This document shows, one piece after another, positions 1-6,623 of a stretch of 13,010 nt of DNA; positions within the stretch are counted from its first letter, which is position 1; each line of letters opens with the position of its first letter. Below the pieces are notes generated by a model. The model was not told the origin of the DNA and ran no database searches. It was given only the letters and a program-made list of their open reading frames with translations. Source of the DNA: DATFYI01 sp035315125 (lineage in GTDB: Bacteria; Chloroflexota; Anaerolineae; Anaerolineales; Anaerolineaceae); NCBI GenBank assembly GCA_035315125.1, contig DATFYI010000187.1, positions 1-13,010 of the forward strand, in the 5' to 3' direction. The position numbers were made by a program, and so were the translations under genes.

Positions 1-100
1 GCGTTTCTTGCCTCCCCTGGTCATTACCCGCCAGGAATTGAGCCAGGTAGTCGAAGTTGTGAAAAGCGTTTTATCTGCTCCCTTACGAGAAGAAGCATGA
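1..100 (+). CDS. lysJ: C-terminal end of LysJ-type class III aminotransferase (partial)
   Basis: Only the last 32 codons are present, in the frame starting at base 2. They read RFLPPLVITRQEL... and end in LREEA-stop. An RFLPPL(V/N)IT segment followed by a short amphipathic helix is the usual C-terminus of class III PLP-dependent acetylornithine/LysW-aminoadipate-semialdehyde aminotransferases (ArgD/LysJ). LysJ transaminates LysW-bound aminoadipate semialdehyde to LysW-lysine. The stop TGA at 98-100 overlaps the ATG of lysK (ATGA), so the two are translationally coupled. The LysJ rather than ArgD assignment rests on the neighbours, since the catalytic part lies outside the window. Confidence 0.8.
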   Translation, partial: RFLPPLVITRQELSQVVEVVKSVLSAPLREEA

Positions 101-1161
101 GCCTGGATGAAGTTGCCCTGTTGGAAGGGCTGCTCAAGCAATATAGTCCTACCGGGCAGGAGACCAGCGCCAGCGATTATCTGGTCGGAAAGATGCACGC
201 GCTGGGTTTCACCGCCAAAGTTGATCCGGCCGGTAATGCCATCGGTACGTTAGGCAATGGCGCCAATGAAATTCTCTTATTAGGCCACATCGACACCGTG
301 CCCGGTTTTATCGATGTAACCCGCCAGCAGGACAATTTGTATGGTCGCGGCTCGGTCGATGCCAAAGGCCCACTGGCCTGTTTTGTCTGTGCGGCCGTGC
401 GCGCCAAAATCCTGCCGGATTGGCGGATCACAGTGATCGGCGCAGTAGCGGAAGAAGGTGATTCGCACGGTGCAAAATACATCTGCGAGCATTACAACCC
501 TCAAATGGTCGTCATTGGCGAACCCAGCGGCTGGGATCGTATCACACTGGGATACAAGGGCAGCATATGGTTTCGCTACTCGGTCGTCCAGGCGTTAGCC
601 CATACAGCCGGACGTTCAGGCAGCGCCTGTGAAGCCGCCGTAAATTATTGGAACACGCTTCGCCGGCTGGCGGATGAATATAATGCCCAATTTCAAAAAG
701 TTTTCGACCAATTGTCTCCGACTTTACGGGAAATGAACTCAACGCAACAAGGCTTTTATGAAACTGCACACTTAAAAATTGGCATGCGTCTGCCAATGGG
801 GATCAGTGTACCGCAGGCCATCGAGCTGGTTTCTGGCGCAGCCGGCGATGCCGATGTGAAAATAGTAGACAGCATTCCGGCTTTTCGGGCCGAAAAAAAT
901 ACTCCTTTGGTAAGAGCATTTCTTGCTTCCATTCGCCAGTTGGGTGGACAACCCGGTTTTAGCTTGAAAACCGGCACTTCAGATATGAATCTGGCCGGTC
1001 CGACCTGGCCAAAAGCCCCTATCCTGGCATATGGGCCGGGTGACTCGAACCTGGATCATACCCCCGAAGAGCACATCCAGGTTTCGGAATATCTGGCGGG
1101 TATCCAGGTTCTGGCTGCTGCCCTGGAATATGCCATGCAGGCCGACATAAAAACCGGTTAA
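97..1161 (+). CDS. lysK: LysW-lysine (or LysW-ornithine) hydrolase, M20 metallopeptidase
   Basis: This 354-residue M20 family zinc carboxypeptidase catalyses the last step of the LysW pathway by releasing lysine from the LysW C-terminal glutamate. Metal-site motifs are visible. They are GHIDTVPG (His64, Asp66), GRGSVDAKGP (Asp88, the bridging ligand), AEEG (Glu119 as general base, Glu120), GEPSG (Glu142) and LDHTPEE (His321). The length matches LysK proteins, which are shorter than DapE or ArgE because their lid domain is compact. The start at 97 is fixed by the ATGA overlap with the upstream aminotransferase. Bifunctional LysK enzymes also release ornithine from LysW-ornithine, so both roles are possible. 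No terminator was seen directly after the stop; transcripts from upstream would run into the leader of the lys20 operon. Confidence 0.9.
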   Translation: MSLDEVALLEGLLKQYSPTGQETSASDYLVGKMHALGFTAKVDPAGNAIGTLGNGANEILLLGHIDTVPGFIDVTRQQDNLYGRGSVDAKGPLACFVCAAVRAKILPDWRITVIGAVAEEGDSHGAKYICEHYNPQMVVIGEPSGWDRITLGYKGSIWFRYSVVQALAHTAGRSGSACEAAVNYWNTLRRLADEYNAQFQKVFDQLSPTLREMNSTQQGFYETAHLKIGMRLPMGISVPQAIELVSGAAGDADVKIVDSIPAFRAEKNTPLVRAFLASIRQLGGQPGFSLKTGTSDMNLAGPTWPKAPILAYGPGDSNLDHTPEEHIQVSEYLAGIQVLAAALEYAMQADIKTG

Positions 1162-1170
1162 AAATCATCC

Positions 1171-1199
1171 TTGCATTATGAGAAAGTATTCTATATAAT
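1171..1199 (+). promoter_or_regulatory. Sigma70-type promoter of the lys20-lysX operon
   Basis: TTGCAT (1171-1176) and a perfect TATAAT (1194-1199) are separated by exactly 17 bases. The expected start point, 6-8 bases after the -10 box, is 1205-1207. The purine at 1207 is the A of an in-frame ATG, which predicts a leaderless transcript for leader peptide 1. Confidence 0.82.
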
Positions 1200-1206
1200 G
1201 TTTTCT

Positions 1207-1287
1207 ATGCAAATCAATCTCAACTGCATTCTGCCATTGTTAAAGAAGGGTAAGAAGACATTCAGACACCCAACGGTGGTCTGGTAA
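1207..1287 (+). CDS. Lysine-rich leader peptide 1 (26 aa), lys operon attenuator
   Basis: This short ORF runs from ATG 1207 to TAA 1285-1287. It begins MQINLNC, has the run KKGKK at residues 13-17 (four AAG codons within 1243-1257), and ends VVW-stop. Four lysine codons in five positions just upstream of a lysine-biosynthesis operon is the hallmark of an attenuation leader peptide. No Shine-Dalgarno sequence precedes the ATG, but the promoter puts the transcript start on or within two bases of it, so leaderless initiation is expected. The ORF's last codons form the 5' arm of the antiterminator (1275-1284). A ribosome finishing translation would cover that arm, whereas one stalled at 1243-1257 would leave it free. 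The peptide itself probably has no function. Confidence 0.8.
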   Translation: MQINLNCILPLLKKGKKTFRHPTVVW

Positions 1288-1335
1288 GTGCTGCTTACCA
1301 ATTTGAGGAAATGAATCTCACCTCACCAGACCGCC
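1234..1335 (+). promoter_or_regulatory. Attenuator 1: pause helix and antiterminator
   Basis: Mutually exclusive helices can be drawn by hand. Segment 1 (1234-1241, CCATTGTT) pairs with 1272-1279 (AACGGTGG) in 8 bp with two G-U pairs, acting as a pause or sequestering helix. Segment 2 (1275-1284, GGTGGTCTGG) pairs with segment 3 (1326-1335, CCAGACCGCC) in 10 bp with one G-U, the antiterminator. Inside the antiterminator loop, TGAGG (1304-1308) can pair with CCTCA (1321-1325), and GGTAAG (1283-1288) with CTTACC (1294-1299). The antiterminator plus the 1304/1325 helix occupies nearly all of the 5' arm of terminator 1 (1319-1329), so only one of the two structures can form. Confidence 0.78.
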
Positions 1336-1352
1336 TGGTGGGGTGTTTTTTT
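1319..1352 (+). terminator. Attenuator 1 intrinsic terminator
   Basis: The 11-bp stem 1319-1329 / 1335-1345 has one G-U pair and a 5-base loop (1330-1334), followed directly by seven T (1346-1352). It lies downstream of the operon promoter and upstream of any structural gene, so it must be conditional. Its 5' arm overlaps the antiterminator's 3' arm (1326-1335). Confidence 0.85.
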
Positions 1353-1370
1353 CAGAATGGAGGATAGTGC

Positions 1371-1460
1371 ATGGAATTGTGCGGATACGTAGAATATAAA
1401 GAGATATTTGAGACTGTTAAGAAGCTGGGAAAGGAGCTGAACCGGACTGAGTTCTGGTAA
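1371..1460 (+). CDS. Second leader peptide (29 aa), lys operon attenuator 2
   Basis: This short ORF has a strong ribosome binding site, GGAGG at 1359-1363, seven bases before the ATG. It starts MELCGYVEYK and ends NRTEFW-stop. It holds four lysines (residues 10, 17, 18, 21), with AAG AAG at 1419-1424 and AAG at 1431-1433. It lies wholly between terminators 1 and 2. Its final codons and stop (1452-1460, TTCTGGTAA) are perfectly complementary to 1509-1517, which is the 5' arm and loop of terminator 2. I read it as a second attenuation leader peptide. It is less lysine-dense than leader 1, so a small functional protein cannot be excluded. It lacks the C-terminal EDWGE and cysteine pairs of LysW, so it is not the carrier protein. 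Confidence 0.68.
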   Translation: MELCGYVEYKEIFETVKKLGKELNRTEFW

Positions 1461-1517
1461 TTCGCGTTTTCCTGGCAGTATAGGCAGGATAGTTTACTCG
1501 AAGCGGGTTTACCAGAA
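1452..1517 (+). promoter_or_regulatory. Attenuator 2: antiterminator pairing
   Basis: Bases 1452-1460 (the last two sense codons plus the stop of leader peptide 2) and 1509-1517 are perfect 9-base complements. TTCG (1461-1464) and CGAA (1499-1502) can add four more pairs, leaving a small bulge of 1503-1508. Formation removes 1509-1514 from terminator 2. A ribosome at the stop codon would hide 1452-1460 and favour termination. Confidence 0.65.
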
Positions 1518-1538
1518 AATGGTGAACCCGCTTTTTTT
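1501..1538 (+). terminator. Attenuator 2 intrinsic terminator
   Basis: The 14-bp stem 1501-1514 / 1520-1533 has one G-U pair and loop GAAAA (1515-1519), and its 3' end runs into a T tract at 1532-1538. It lies about 60 bases before the lys20 start codon. Promoter-derived transcripts must pass it to reach the structural genes. Confidence 0.88.
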
Positions 1539-1596
1539 ATCCATAGATTGCCCGGGGTAAAACCCTGGAATTGATAACAAATAAGGAGAATTCAAG

Positions 1597-2763
1597 ATGA
1601 GTCTGGAGAATTTTTCAATCATTGAATCAACTTTGCGAGAGGGTGAGCAGTTTGTAAACGCTTTTTTCAATACCGAGCAGAAGATTCGCATCGCATCCTT
1701 GCTGGATGCCTTCGGGGTGGAATACATCGAAATGACCACTCCCTGCGCTTCCCCACAAAGCGAGAAAGACTGTCGGGTGATCGCTAACCTGGGACTGCGC
1801 GCCAAGATCCTCACACATACCCGTTGCACCCTGGATGATGTCAAACGGGCAGTCGATACCGGTGTAGATGGTGTGGACGTGGTTATCGGCACATCTTCTT
1901 ATTTGCGAGAGTTTAGCCACAATAAAAGCATCGCTCAGATCATTGAAATCGCTGCAACCGTCTTCGATTACCTTAAGAGCCAGCATGTTGAGATGCGTTT
2001 CAGCACAGAAGACAGCCTGCGAAGCGACCCAAGCGACCTGTTTAAGGTATACGAAGCCGTTGATAAGATGGGATATAACCGGGTCGGCGTTGCTGATACG
2101 GTTGGGATTGGCAACCCGCGCCAGATTTATGAGCTGGTAGCAAGTCTGCGCTCCCGGGTTAAAGCGGATATTGAATTCCACGGCCACAATGACACCGGCT
2201 GCGCAATTGCCAACGCTTTCGCCGCCTTGGAAGCCGGAGCCACCCACATCGACACCAGTGTAATGGGGATCGGTGAACGCAACGGGATTACTTCTTTGGA
2301 AGGATTGGTAGCCCGTCTTTATGCGGTCAGTCCGGCTACTGTCTCCAAATACAATTTACCCTTGCTTTTGGAACTGGACCAACTCATCGCAGAGCTGGTG
2401 GGGGTTGATATCCCCTTCAATAATTACATCACCGGCTTTGCGGCTTTTACCCACAAAGCCGGCATCCATGCCAAAGCCGTTTTAAACAACCCTTCCACCT
2501 ATGAGATTTTGAGACCTGAGGACTTTGGCCTGACACGTTACATCCACATTGCTCACCGGCTGACCGGTTGGAATGCCATTCGCTTCCGTGCCGATCAGCT
2601 CAGTCTCAACATCTCGGATGATGAGATTAAAAGGATCACAGAAAAGATAAAAAGCATGTGCGACCTGCGTCCGATGACTTTGGATGATGTCGATAGTTTG
2701 CTTTACAACGCACACCACGCCTATTCAGCGTCCGCCGAAATATCGAATTCAATTGAAAGCTAA
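1597..2763 (+). CDS. lys20: Homocitrate synthase
   Basis: This enzyme condenses acetyl-CoA with 2-oxoglutarate to homocitrate, the first committed step of the AAA lysine pathway. The protein has 388 residues. It shows the DRE-TIM signature as STLREGEQF (Arg14, Glu15) and the metal-binding HGHND (His195, His197) followed by TGCAIANA, then GERNGITSLEGLVARLY. It lacks the C-terminal LeuA allosteric domain of isopropylmalate or citramalate synthases. Its length resembles Thermus homocitrate synthase, where lysine inhibits by competing at the active site. The start is supported by AAGGAG (1583-1588), eight bases before the ATG. It is the first structural gene of the operon, behind the two attenuators. 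Isopropylmalate synthase activity is the main alternative, but the neighbours argue against it. Confidence 0.92.
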   Translation: MSLENFSIIESTLREGEQFVNAFFNTEQKIRIASLLDAFGVEYIEMTTPCASPQSEKDCRVIANLGLRAKILTHTRCTLDDVKRAVDTGVDGVDVVIGTSSYLREFSHNKSIAQIIEIAATVFDYLKSQHVEMRFSTEDSLRSDPSDLFKVYEAVDKMGYNRVGVADTVGIGNPRQIYELVASLRSRVKADIEFHGHNDTGCAIANAFAALEAGATHIDTSVMGIGERNGITSLEGLVARLYAVSPATVSKYNLPLLLELDQLIAELVGVDIPFNNYITGFAAFTHKAGIHAKAVLNNPSTYEILRPEDFGLTRYIHIAHRLTGWNAIRFRADQLSLNISDDEIKRITEKIKSMCDLRPMTLDDVDSLLYNAHHAYSASAEISNSIES

Positions 2764-2774
2764 GGAAATAGAAA

Positions 2775-4007
2775 ATGGGACAGACATTAGCCGAACAAAT
2801 TTTGTCACAAGCAGCCGGCCGACAGGTCCAACCAGGTGAGCTTGTAATTGTAGAACCTGACGTGGTCATGAGCCACGACTCCTTGACCCCCAGTATTATT
2901 AAGATCATGCAAGACCAGCTAGGGGTTGCCAATGTGAAAAACCCGGATCAGTTGGTGATCACGCTGGATCATGTGGCGCCAGCAGCCACTGTCGGAACTG
3001 CCAATTCACAAAATCTCACACGCGCCTTTGCACGCCAGCAGAAAATCCGTTTGTTTGAGGTAGGCCGGGGAATTTGCCACCAGGTTTTGGTAGAGGAGAA
3101 AATTGCCGCCCCTGGTAAATTGGTGCTGGGATCTGATTCACATTCTACCGGTTATGGATCGGTTGGCGCATTCGGATCAGGCATGGGCTCAACCGATGTA
3201 GCTTTGATCTGGGCAACCGGGCGAACCTGGCTGCGGGTTCCCGAGACTATTCGTGTGATGGTTAATGGCCGGTTCCGGCCTTACGTGGCCCCCAAAGACC
3301 TGGCGCTTAAAATATGCCAGATTTTGACAATCTCCGGCGCGAACTATGCCGCGGTGGAATATCACGGTTTGGATTGGATGCCGCTGGAGGGCCGCCAGAC
3401 CCTGGCCAGCATGGCTGTGGAGGTCGGCGCAAAAGTGGGCATCGTGCCACCAAGCGGCATCGTTGCCGAAAAACTTGAGGTACCGGAGTGGTATTCACTA
3501 CAACCGGATGCTTCGTATGCCCGCACTGTTGAGATCAACCTGGATGCACTTGAACCGCAAGTCGCCATTCCACACGCCGTAGACAATGTAACCGATCTCT
3601 CTCAAGTCGCAGGCACACACGTCGATATGGTTTTCCTGGGGACTTGCACCAATGGGCGCTATGAGGACCTGCATACTGCGGCAGAGATTCTGCGAGGCAA
3701 AAAGATCGCCAGTAACGTGAGGATGATTATTACACCGGCCTCCAGCCAGGAGTTGGCCAAAGCCGTTGTCGACGATACCATCGCCATCTTAATCAACGCC
3801 GGCGCCACTCTGACGACGCCGGGCTGTGGTCCTTGTATGGGTCGGCATCAGGGCACACTAGGAGATAACGACGTTTGCCTTTCCACTGGTAATCGTAACT
3901 TTCAGGGTCGCATGGGCGCTCCGTCCTCAAAGATTTTCCTGGCATCACCGGCAGTAGCCGCTGCCACTGCCCTGACAGGTCAGATCAGTGACCCACGTGA
4001 TTTATAA
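2775..4007 (+). CDS. lysT: Homoaconitase large subunit
   Basis: This is the iron-sulfur subunit of homoaconitase, which isomerises homocitrate to homoisocitrate via homoaconitate together with LysU. The 410-residue protein has the aconitase-family motifs VLGSDSHSTGYGSVGAFGSG (118-136 region) and GTCTNGRYEDL. The three expected [4Fe-4S] ligands are present as Cys291 in GTCTNG and Cys351/Cys354 in TPGCGPCMG. The protein is the two-subunit type (LeuC/LysT size) rather than full-length aconitase. An AAGGA sequence lies eight bases before the ATG, and only 11 bases separate it from lys20. LeuC (isopropylmalate isomerase) is the sequence-level alternative; homocitrate synthase and homoisocitrate dehydrogenase beside it decide the call. 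Confidence 0.9.
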   Translation: MGQTLAEQILSQAAGRQVQPGELVIVEPDVVMSHDSLTPSIIKIMQDQLGVANVKNPDQLVITLDHVAPAATVGTANSQNLTRAFARQQKIRLFEVGRGICHQVLVEEKIAAPGKLVLGSDSHSTGYGSVGAFGSGMGSTDVALIWATGRTWLRVPETIRVMVNGRFRPYVAPKDLALKICQILTISGANYAAVEYHGLDWMPLEGRQTLASMAVEVGAKVGIVPPSGIVAEKLEVPEWYSLQPDASYARTVEINLDALEPQVAIPHAVDNVTDLSQVAGTHVDMVFLGTCTNGRYEDLHTAAEILRGKKIASNVRMIITPASSQELAKAVVDDTIAILINAGATLTTPGCGPCMGRHQGTLGDNDVCLSTGNRNFQGRMGAPSSKIFLASPAVAAATALTGQISDPRDL

Positions 4008-4032
4008 AAAACCTCTAATGGAGAAGTTAGTC

Positions 4033-4527
4033 ATGGCTAGAATATGGAAATTTGGAGCAGATATTGATACCGATCAGATCGTGCCCGGGCGTTATGCACC
4101 TTATATGCGTCCCGATGCAGATGTGGGCGAAGCAGCTTTTATCGAGGCCAGGCCCGAATTCGCCCAAACCGCCAGGCCCGGCGATATTATCGTAGCTCTG
4201 GAAGACTTTGGCTGCGGATCATCGCGCGAATATGCAGTCGAGGCGCTTAAAAGACGCCAGATTGGCGCAATCATTGCGCTCAGTTTTGCCAGGATTTTCT
4301 TCCGCAACGCTTTGAATCTGGGGATTCCACTCTATGAAAGCCCCGAGCTCGTCCAGGCATTGCACGATGGAGACCAGGTCAGCTTTGATACTGTTCTCCA
4401 ACAAATCGTCCGCCAGGGACAGGTTTATCAGCTCCCGAAACTGCCGGAGTTCGCCGTGGAAATCCTACAGGCCGGTGGCATCGTGCCCTATGTAAAACTA
4501 CACGGACATTTCCCCGGTGAGGCCTGA
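4033..4527 (+). CDS. lysU: Homoaconitase small subunit
   Basis: This small subunit (164 residues) carries the swivel domain that completes the homoaconitase active site with LysT. Visible motifs are WKFGADIDTDQIVPGRYAPYM, with the substrate-recognition loop at YAPYM (21-25), and EDFGCGSSREYAVEAL (57-72). In isopropylmalate isomerases the equivalent loop differs (often YLRM-type), so the YAPYM loop supports a homoaconitase. I chose ATG 4033 because GGAGAAG (4020-4026) is well placed before it and the protein then begins MARIWKFG as family members do. An upstream GTG at 3988 would overlap lysT and lacks a ribosome binding site. It is the third gene of the operon. Confidence 0.9.
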   Translation: MARIWKFGADIDTDQIVPGRYAPYMRPDADVGEAAFIEARPEFAQTARPGDIIVALEDFGCGSSREYAVEALKRRQIGAIIALSFARIFFRNALNLGIPLYESPELVQALHDGDQVSFDTVLQQIVRQGQVYQLPKLPEFAVEILQAGGIVPYVKLHGHFPGEA

Positions 4528-4531
4528 TCCT

Positions 4532-5551
4532 ATGCCAAAATGTTGTGTTATCGAAGGGGATGGCGTCGGTCATGAAGTTATCCCGGCCGCGCTGGCTATC
4601 CTGCAGCAAGTGGTTCCGGATTTGGAAGCAGTCCCGGCCGTGGCCGGCTGGGACTGCTTCCAGAAATACGGCGTCTCAGTGCCGGATGCGACCCTGACAG
4701 CCATTCGAGAATGTAAAGCGGCCTTATTTGGAGCCGTCTCTTCTCCCTCTTATAAAGTGGCGGGTTACCGCAGTGCTATTATCACCATGCGCCAGAGTCT
4801 GGATTTGTACGCCAATATACGCCCGGTGCAAAGTATGCCCGGGCTTTCACCGCGTCCCGGTATCGACCTGGTGGTGGTGCGGGAGAACACCGAAGGGCTG
4901 TATGCCGGTCGAGAGCGAATGGAAGGCGAAACCGCCATTGCAGAAAGGGTAATAACCCGCGCGGCTTCCCGTCGGATCGGTTTGCGAGCCCTACAACTGG
5001 CCCGCTTGACCGGCCGCAAGCGTCGACTGACCATAGTCCATAAGGCCAATGTCCTGCCGGTTACTGATGGGTTGTTTCGCTCCTCTGTTCATGAAGTGCT
5101 CAAGGAAAATGGCGCGGAGCAGGATGGGCTGATGGTAGATGAGTTGCTGGTAGATACTGCTGCATATCAAATGGTCAGTTCCCCCGAAAGTTTTGACATC
5201 ATCGTCACCACCAACCTTTTTGGCGATATCCTGTCCGATGCGGCAGCATATTGGTGCGGCGGCATGGGGATGGCCCCATCGCTTAATTGGGGAGAAGACA
5301 TAGCCATTGCAGAACCGGTGCACGGCTCAGCGCCGGATATCGCCGGCAAAGGCATCGCCAATCCGCTGGCAGCCATACTGAGTGCGGCCCTGTTGGCCCG
5401 CTACGCCTGGGGCCTGGACGAAACCGCACGAAGAATAGAAACAGCCGTCAAAACAGCTCTGGTTCAAGATATCCCAATTGAAGCATATCTGCTTGGCAAA
5501 AATAACACGACCGCCAGCGTCACACAGGCCGTATTGGCCCATCTTAATTGA
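4532..5551 (+). CDS. hicdh: Homoisocitrate dehydrogenase
   Basis: This enzyme oxidatively decarboxylates homoisocitrate to 2-oxoadipate using NAD+. The 339-residue beta-decarboxylating dehydrogenase has IEGDGVGHEVIP at the N-terminus, the substrate-specificity stretch around SPSYKVAGYRSA then DLYANIRPV, and VVRENTEGLYAGRE with catalytic Tyr124. It also has Lys171 in HKANVLP, metal-binding GDILSD (231-236), and EPVHGSAPDIAGKGIANP for NAD binding. The residues before DLYANIRPV resemble HICDH rather than isopropylmalate dehydrogenase (which has a leucine-rich LRK-type segment). ATG 4532 follows GGTGAGG and lies four bases after the lysU stop. A GTG at 4517 inside lysU is less likely. Some HICDHs also accept isocitrate. 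Confidence 0.88.
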   Translation: MPKCCVIEGDGVGHEVIPAALAILQQVVPDLEAVPAVAGWDCFQKYGVSVPDATLTAIRECKAALFGAVSSPSYKVAGYRSAIITMRQSLDLYANIRPVQSMPGLSPRPGIDLVVVRENTEGLYAGRERMEGETAIAERVITRAASRRIGLRALQLARLTGRKRRLTIVHKANVLPVTDGLFRSSVHEVLKENGAEQDGLMVDELLVDTAAYQMVSSPESFDIIVTTNLFGDILSDAAAYWCGGMGMAPSLNWGEDIAIAEPVHGSAPDIAGKGIANPLAAILSAALLARYAWGLDETARRIETAVKTALVQDIPIEAYLLGKNNTTASVTQAVLAHLN

Positions 5552-5584
5552 TTTTGAATCATTCCATATGAGGAGATTACGAGA

Positions 5585-6475
5585 ATGAAAGTTGGTGTGC
5601 TTTACTCAAGGGTAAGGGTTGAAGAAAAATGGATCTTTGAAGGTCTTGAAAAACGCGGCGTCGATTATGAAAAAATTGACGACCGGCAAGTCATCTTCAA
5701 TCTGACAAATCCAGACACCTGGATAAAATATGATGTGGTGTTGGAACGCAGTCTTTCCTTCAAAAACGGGTTATATGCCACCCAGATCCTGAACAGCTGG
5801 GGCATTCCCACCGTCAATATGTCGAACGTGGCTGCAACGTGCGGTGATAAACTGGCTACCTCGATTGCCTTGAACCAGGCCGGCATACCCCAGCCCAATG
5901 TTTGGGTCGCGTTTACCCCTGAAGCCGCCCTGGAGATTATGGACCAGATTGGTTTCCCGGTTGTCCTGAAGCCGGTTATCGGCTCCTGGGGTCGCTTGCT
6001 CTCCAAAATTAACGATCGTGATGCAGCCGAAACCATCCTGGAACATAAAGAAACGCTTGGATCAACCCAGCACTCCGTATTCTACATTCAGGAATTTATC
6101 CAGAAACCGGGCCGGGATATCCGCACTTTCGTTATCGGTGATCGCACTGTCTGTGCGATTTACCGAAATTCGTCGCACTGGATAACCAACACCGCCCGCG
6201 GAGGTAAAGCCGAAATTTGCCCCGTCACCCCAGAACTGAATGATCTGAGCGTCGCCGCCGCTCAGGCGGTTGGCGGAGGCGTCATAGCAGTAGATATCCT
6301 GGAAGATCCCCAGCGTGGCTATCTGATCAATGAAGTGAACCACACCATGGAATTCCATTCCACCGTGCCGTTGACGGGTGTAGATATCCCAGGCATGTTG
6401 ATCGATTATGCCCTCTCCGTTGTGAGCAACCGCAGCCTGGTATCTATGCCAGTTAAGGCCCCAAAAAATTGTTAA
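5585..6475 (+). CDS. lysX: LysX, alpha-aminoadipate--LysW ligase (ATP-grasp)
   Basis: LysX joins the amino group of alpha-aminoadipate to the C-terminal glutamate of the carrier LysW using ATP. This protects the amino group during later steps. The 296-residue protein has an ATP-grasp/RimK-like fold. It starts MKVGVLYSRVR and has VLKPVIGSWGRLL (Lys129 and the 133-139 loop typical of LysX). RDIRTFV and the Mg site follow, with Asp237 and the NEVNHTMEF motif (Glu250, Asn252). AGGAG at 5571-5575 precedes the ATG, and the gene lies 33 bases after hicdh, as the last gene before a terminator. It could be bifunctional (AAA and glutamate), as in organisms where one LysX/ArgX makes both lysine and arginine. 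LysW is not visible in the window. Confidence 0.9.
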   Translation: MKVGVLYSRVRVEEKWIFEGLEKRGVDYEKIDDRQVIFNLTNPDTWIKYDVVLERSLSFKNGLYATQILNSWGIPTVNMSNVAATCGDKLATSIALNQAGIPQPNVWVAFTPEAALEIMDQIGFPVVLKPVIGSWGRLLSKINDRDAAETILEHKETLGSTQHSVFYIQEFIQKPGRDIRTFVIGDRTVCAIYRNSSHWITNTARGGKAEICPVTPELNDLSVAAAQAVGGGVIAVDILEDPQRGYLINEVNHTMEFHSTVPLTGVDIPGMLIDYALSVVSNRSLVSMPVKAPKNC

Positions 6476-6494
6476 TGCTTTTTAGATTTTGACA

Positions 6495-6527
6495 GAGCTG
6501 CCCTCATTCGAGCAGCTCGTTTTTTTT
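6495..6527 (+). terminator. Intrinsic terminator of the lys operon
   Basis: GAGCTGC (6495-6501) pairs perfectly with GCAGCTC (6512-6518), followed by G and eight T (6520-6527). It lies 20 bases after the lysX stop and before the next gene's promoter, so it separates the two transcription units. Confidence 0.85.
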
Positions 6528-6561
6528 ATAGAATTGAAGCGTTCTCAACCGCATTGATTGC

Positions 6562-6590
6562 TTGACGGTAATAGCGTAAAAGGTTATTCT
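6562..6590 (+). promoter_or_regulatory. Sigma70-type promoter for the split-barrel gene
   Basis: TTGACG (6562-6567), a 17-base spacer and TATTCT (6585-6590) give a start point near 6597, about 27 bases before the ATG at 6624. It lies between the lys operon terminator and the gene, so the gene is likely monocistronic. Confidence 0.65.
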
Positions 6591-6623
6591 TTGGGAGGTA
6601 AGTAATCCATCCAGGAGAGAGAC

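Noticed and set aside
1266..1352. Three-way-junction riboswitch aptamer
   Set aside because: The branched fold is explained better as the antiterminator of a leader-peptide attenuator. No known riboswitch consensus (lysine, T-box, SAM, TPP) could be matched.
1371..1460. LysW carrier protein
   Set aside because: It is only 29 residues long, with one cysteine and no C-terminal EDWGE; LysW is about 54 residues with a zinc-binding N-terminal part.
1627..2247. 206-codon ORF on the minus strand
   Set aside because: It is antisense to lys20, whose DRE-TIM motifs are intact; the antisense protein shows no recognisable motif.
3988..4032. Earlier GTG or ATG starts for lysU
   Set aside because: GTG 3988 overlaps lysT without a ribosome binding site. 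ATG 4018 overlaps the GGAGAAG site serving ATG 4033.
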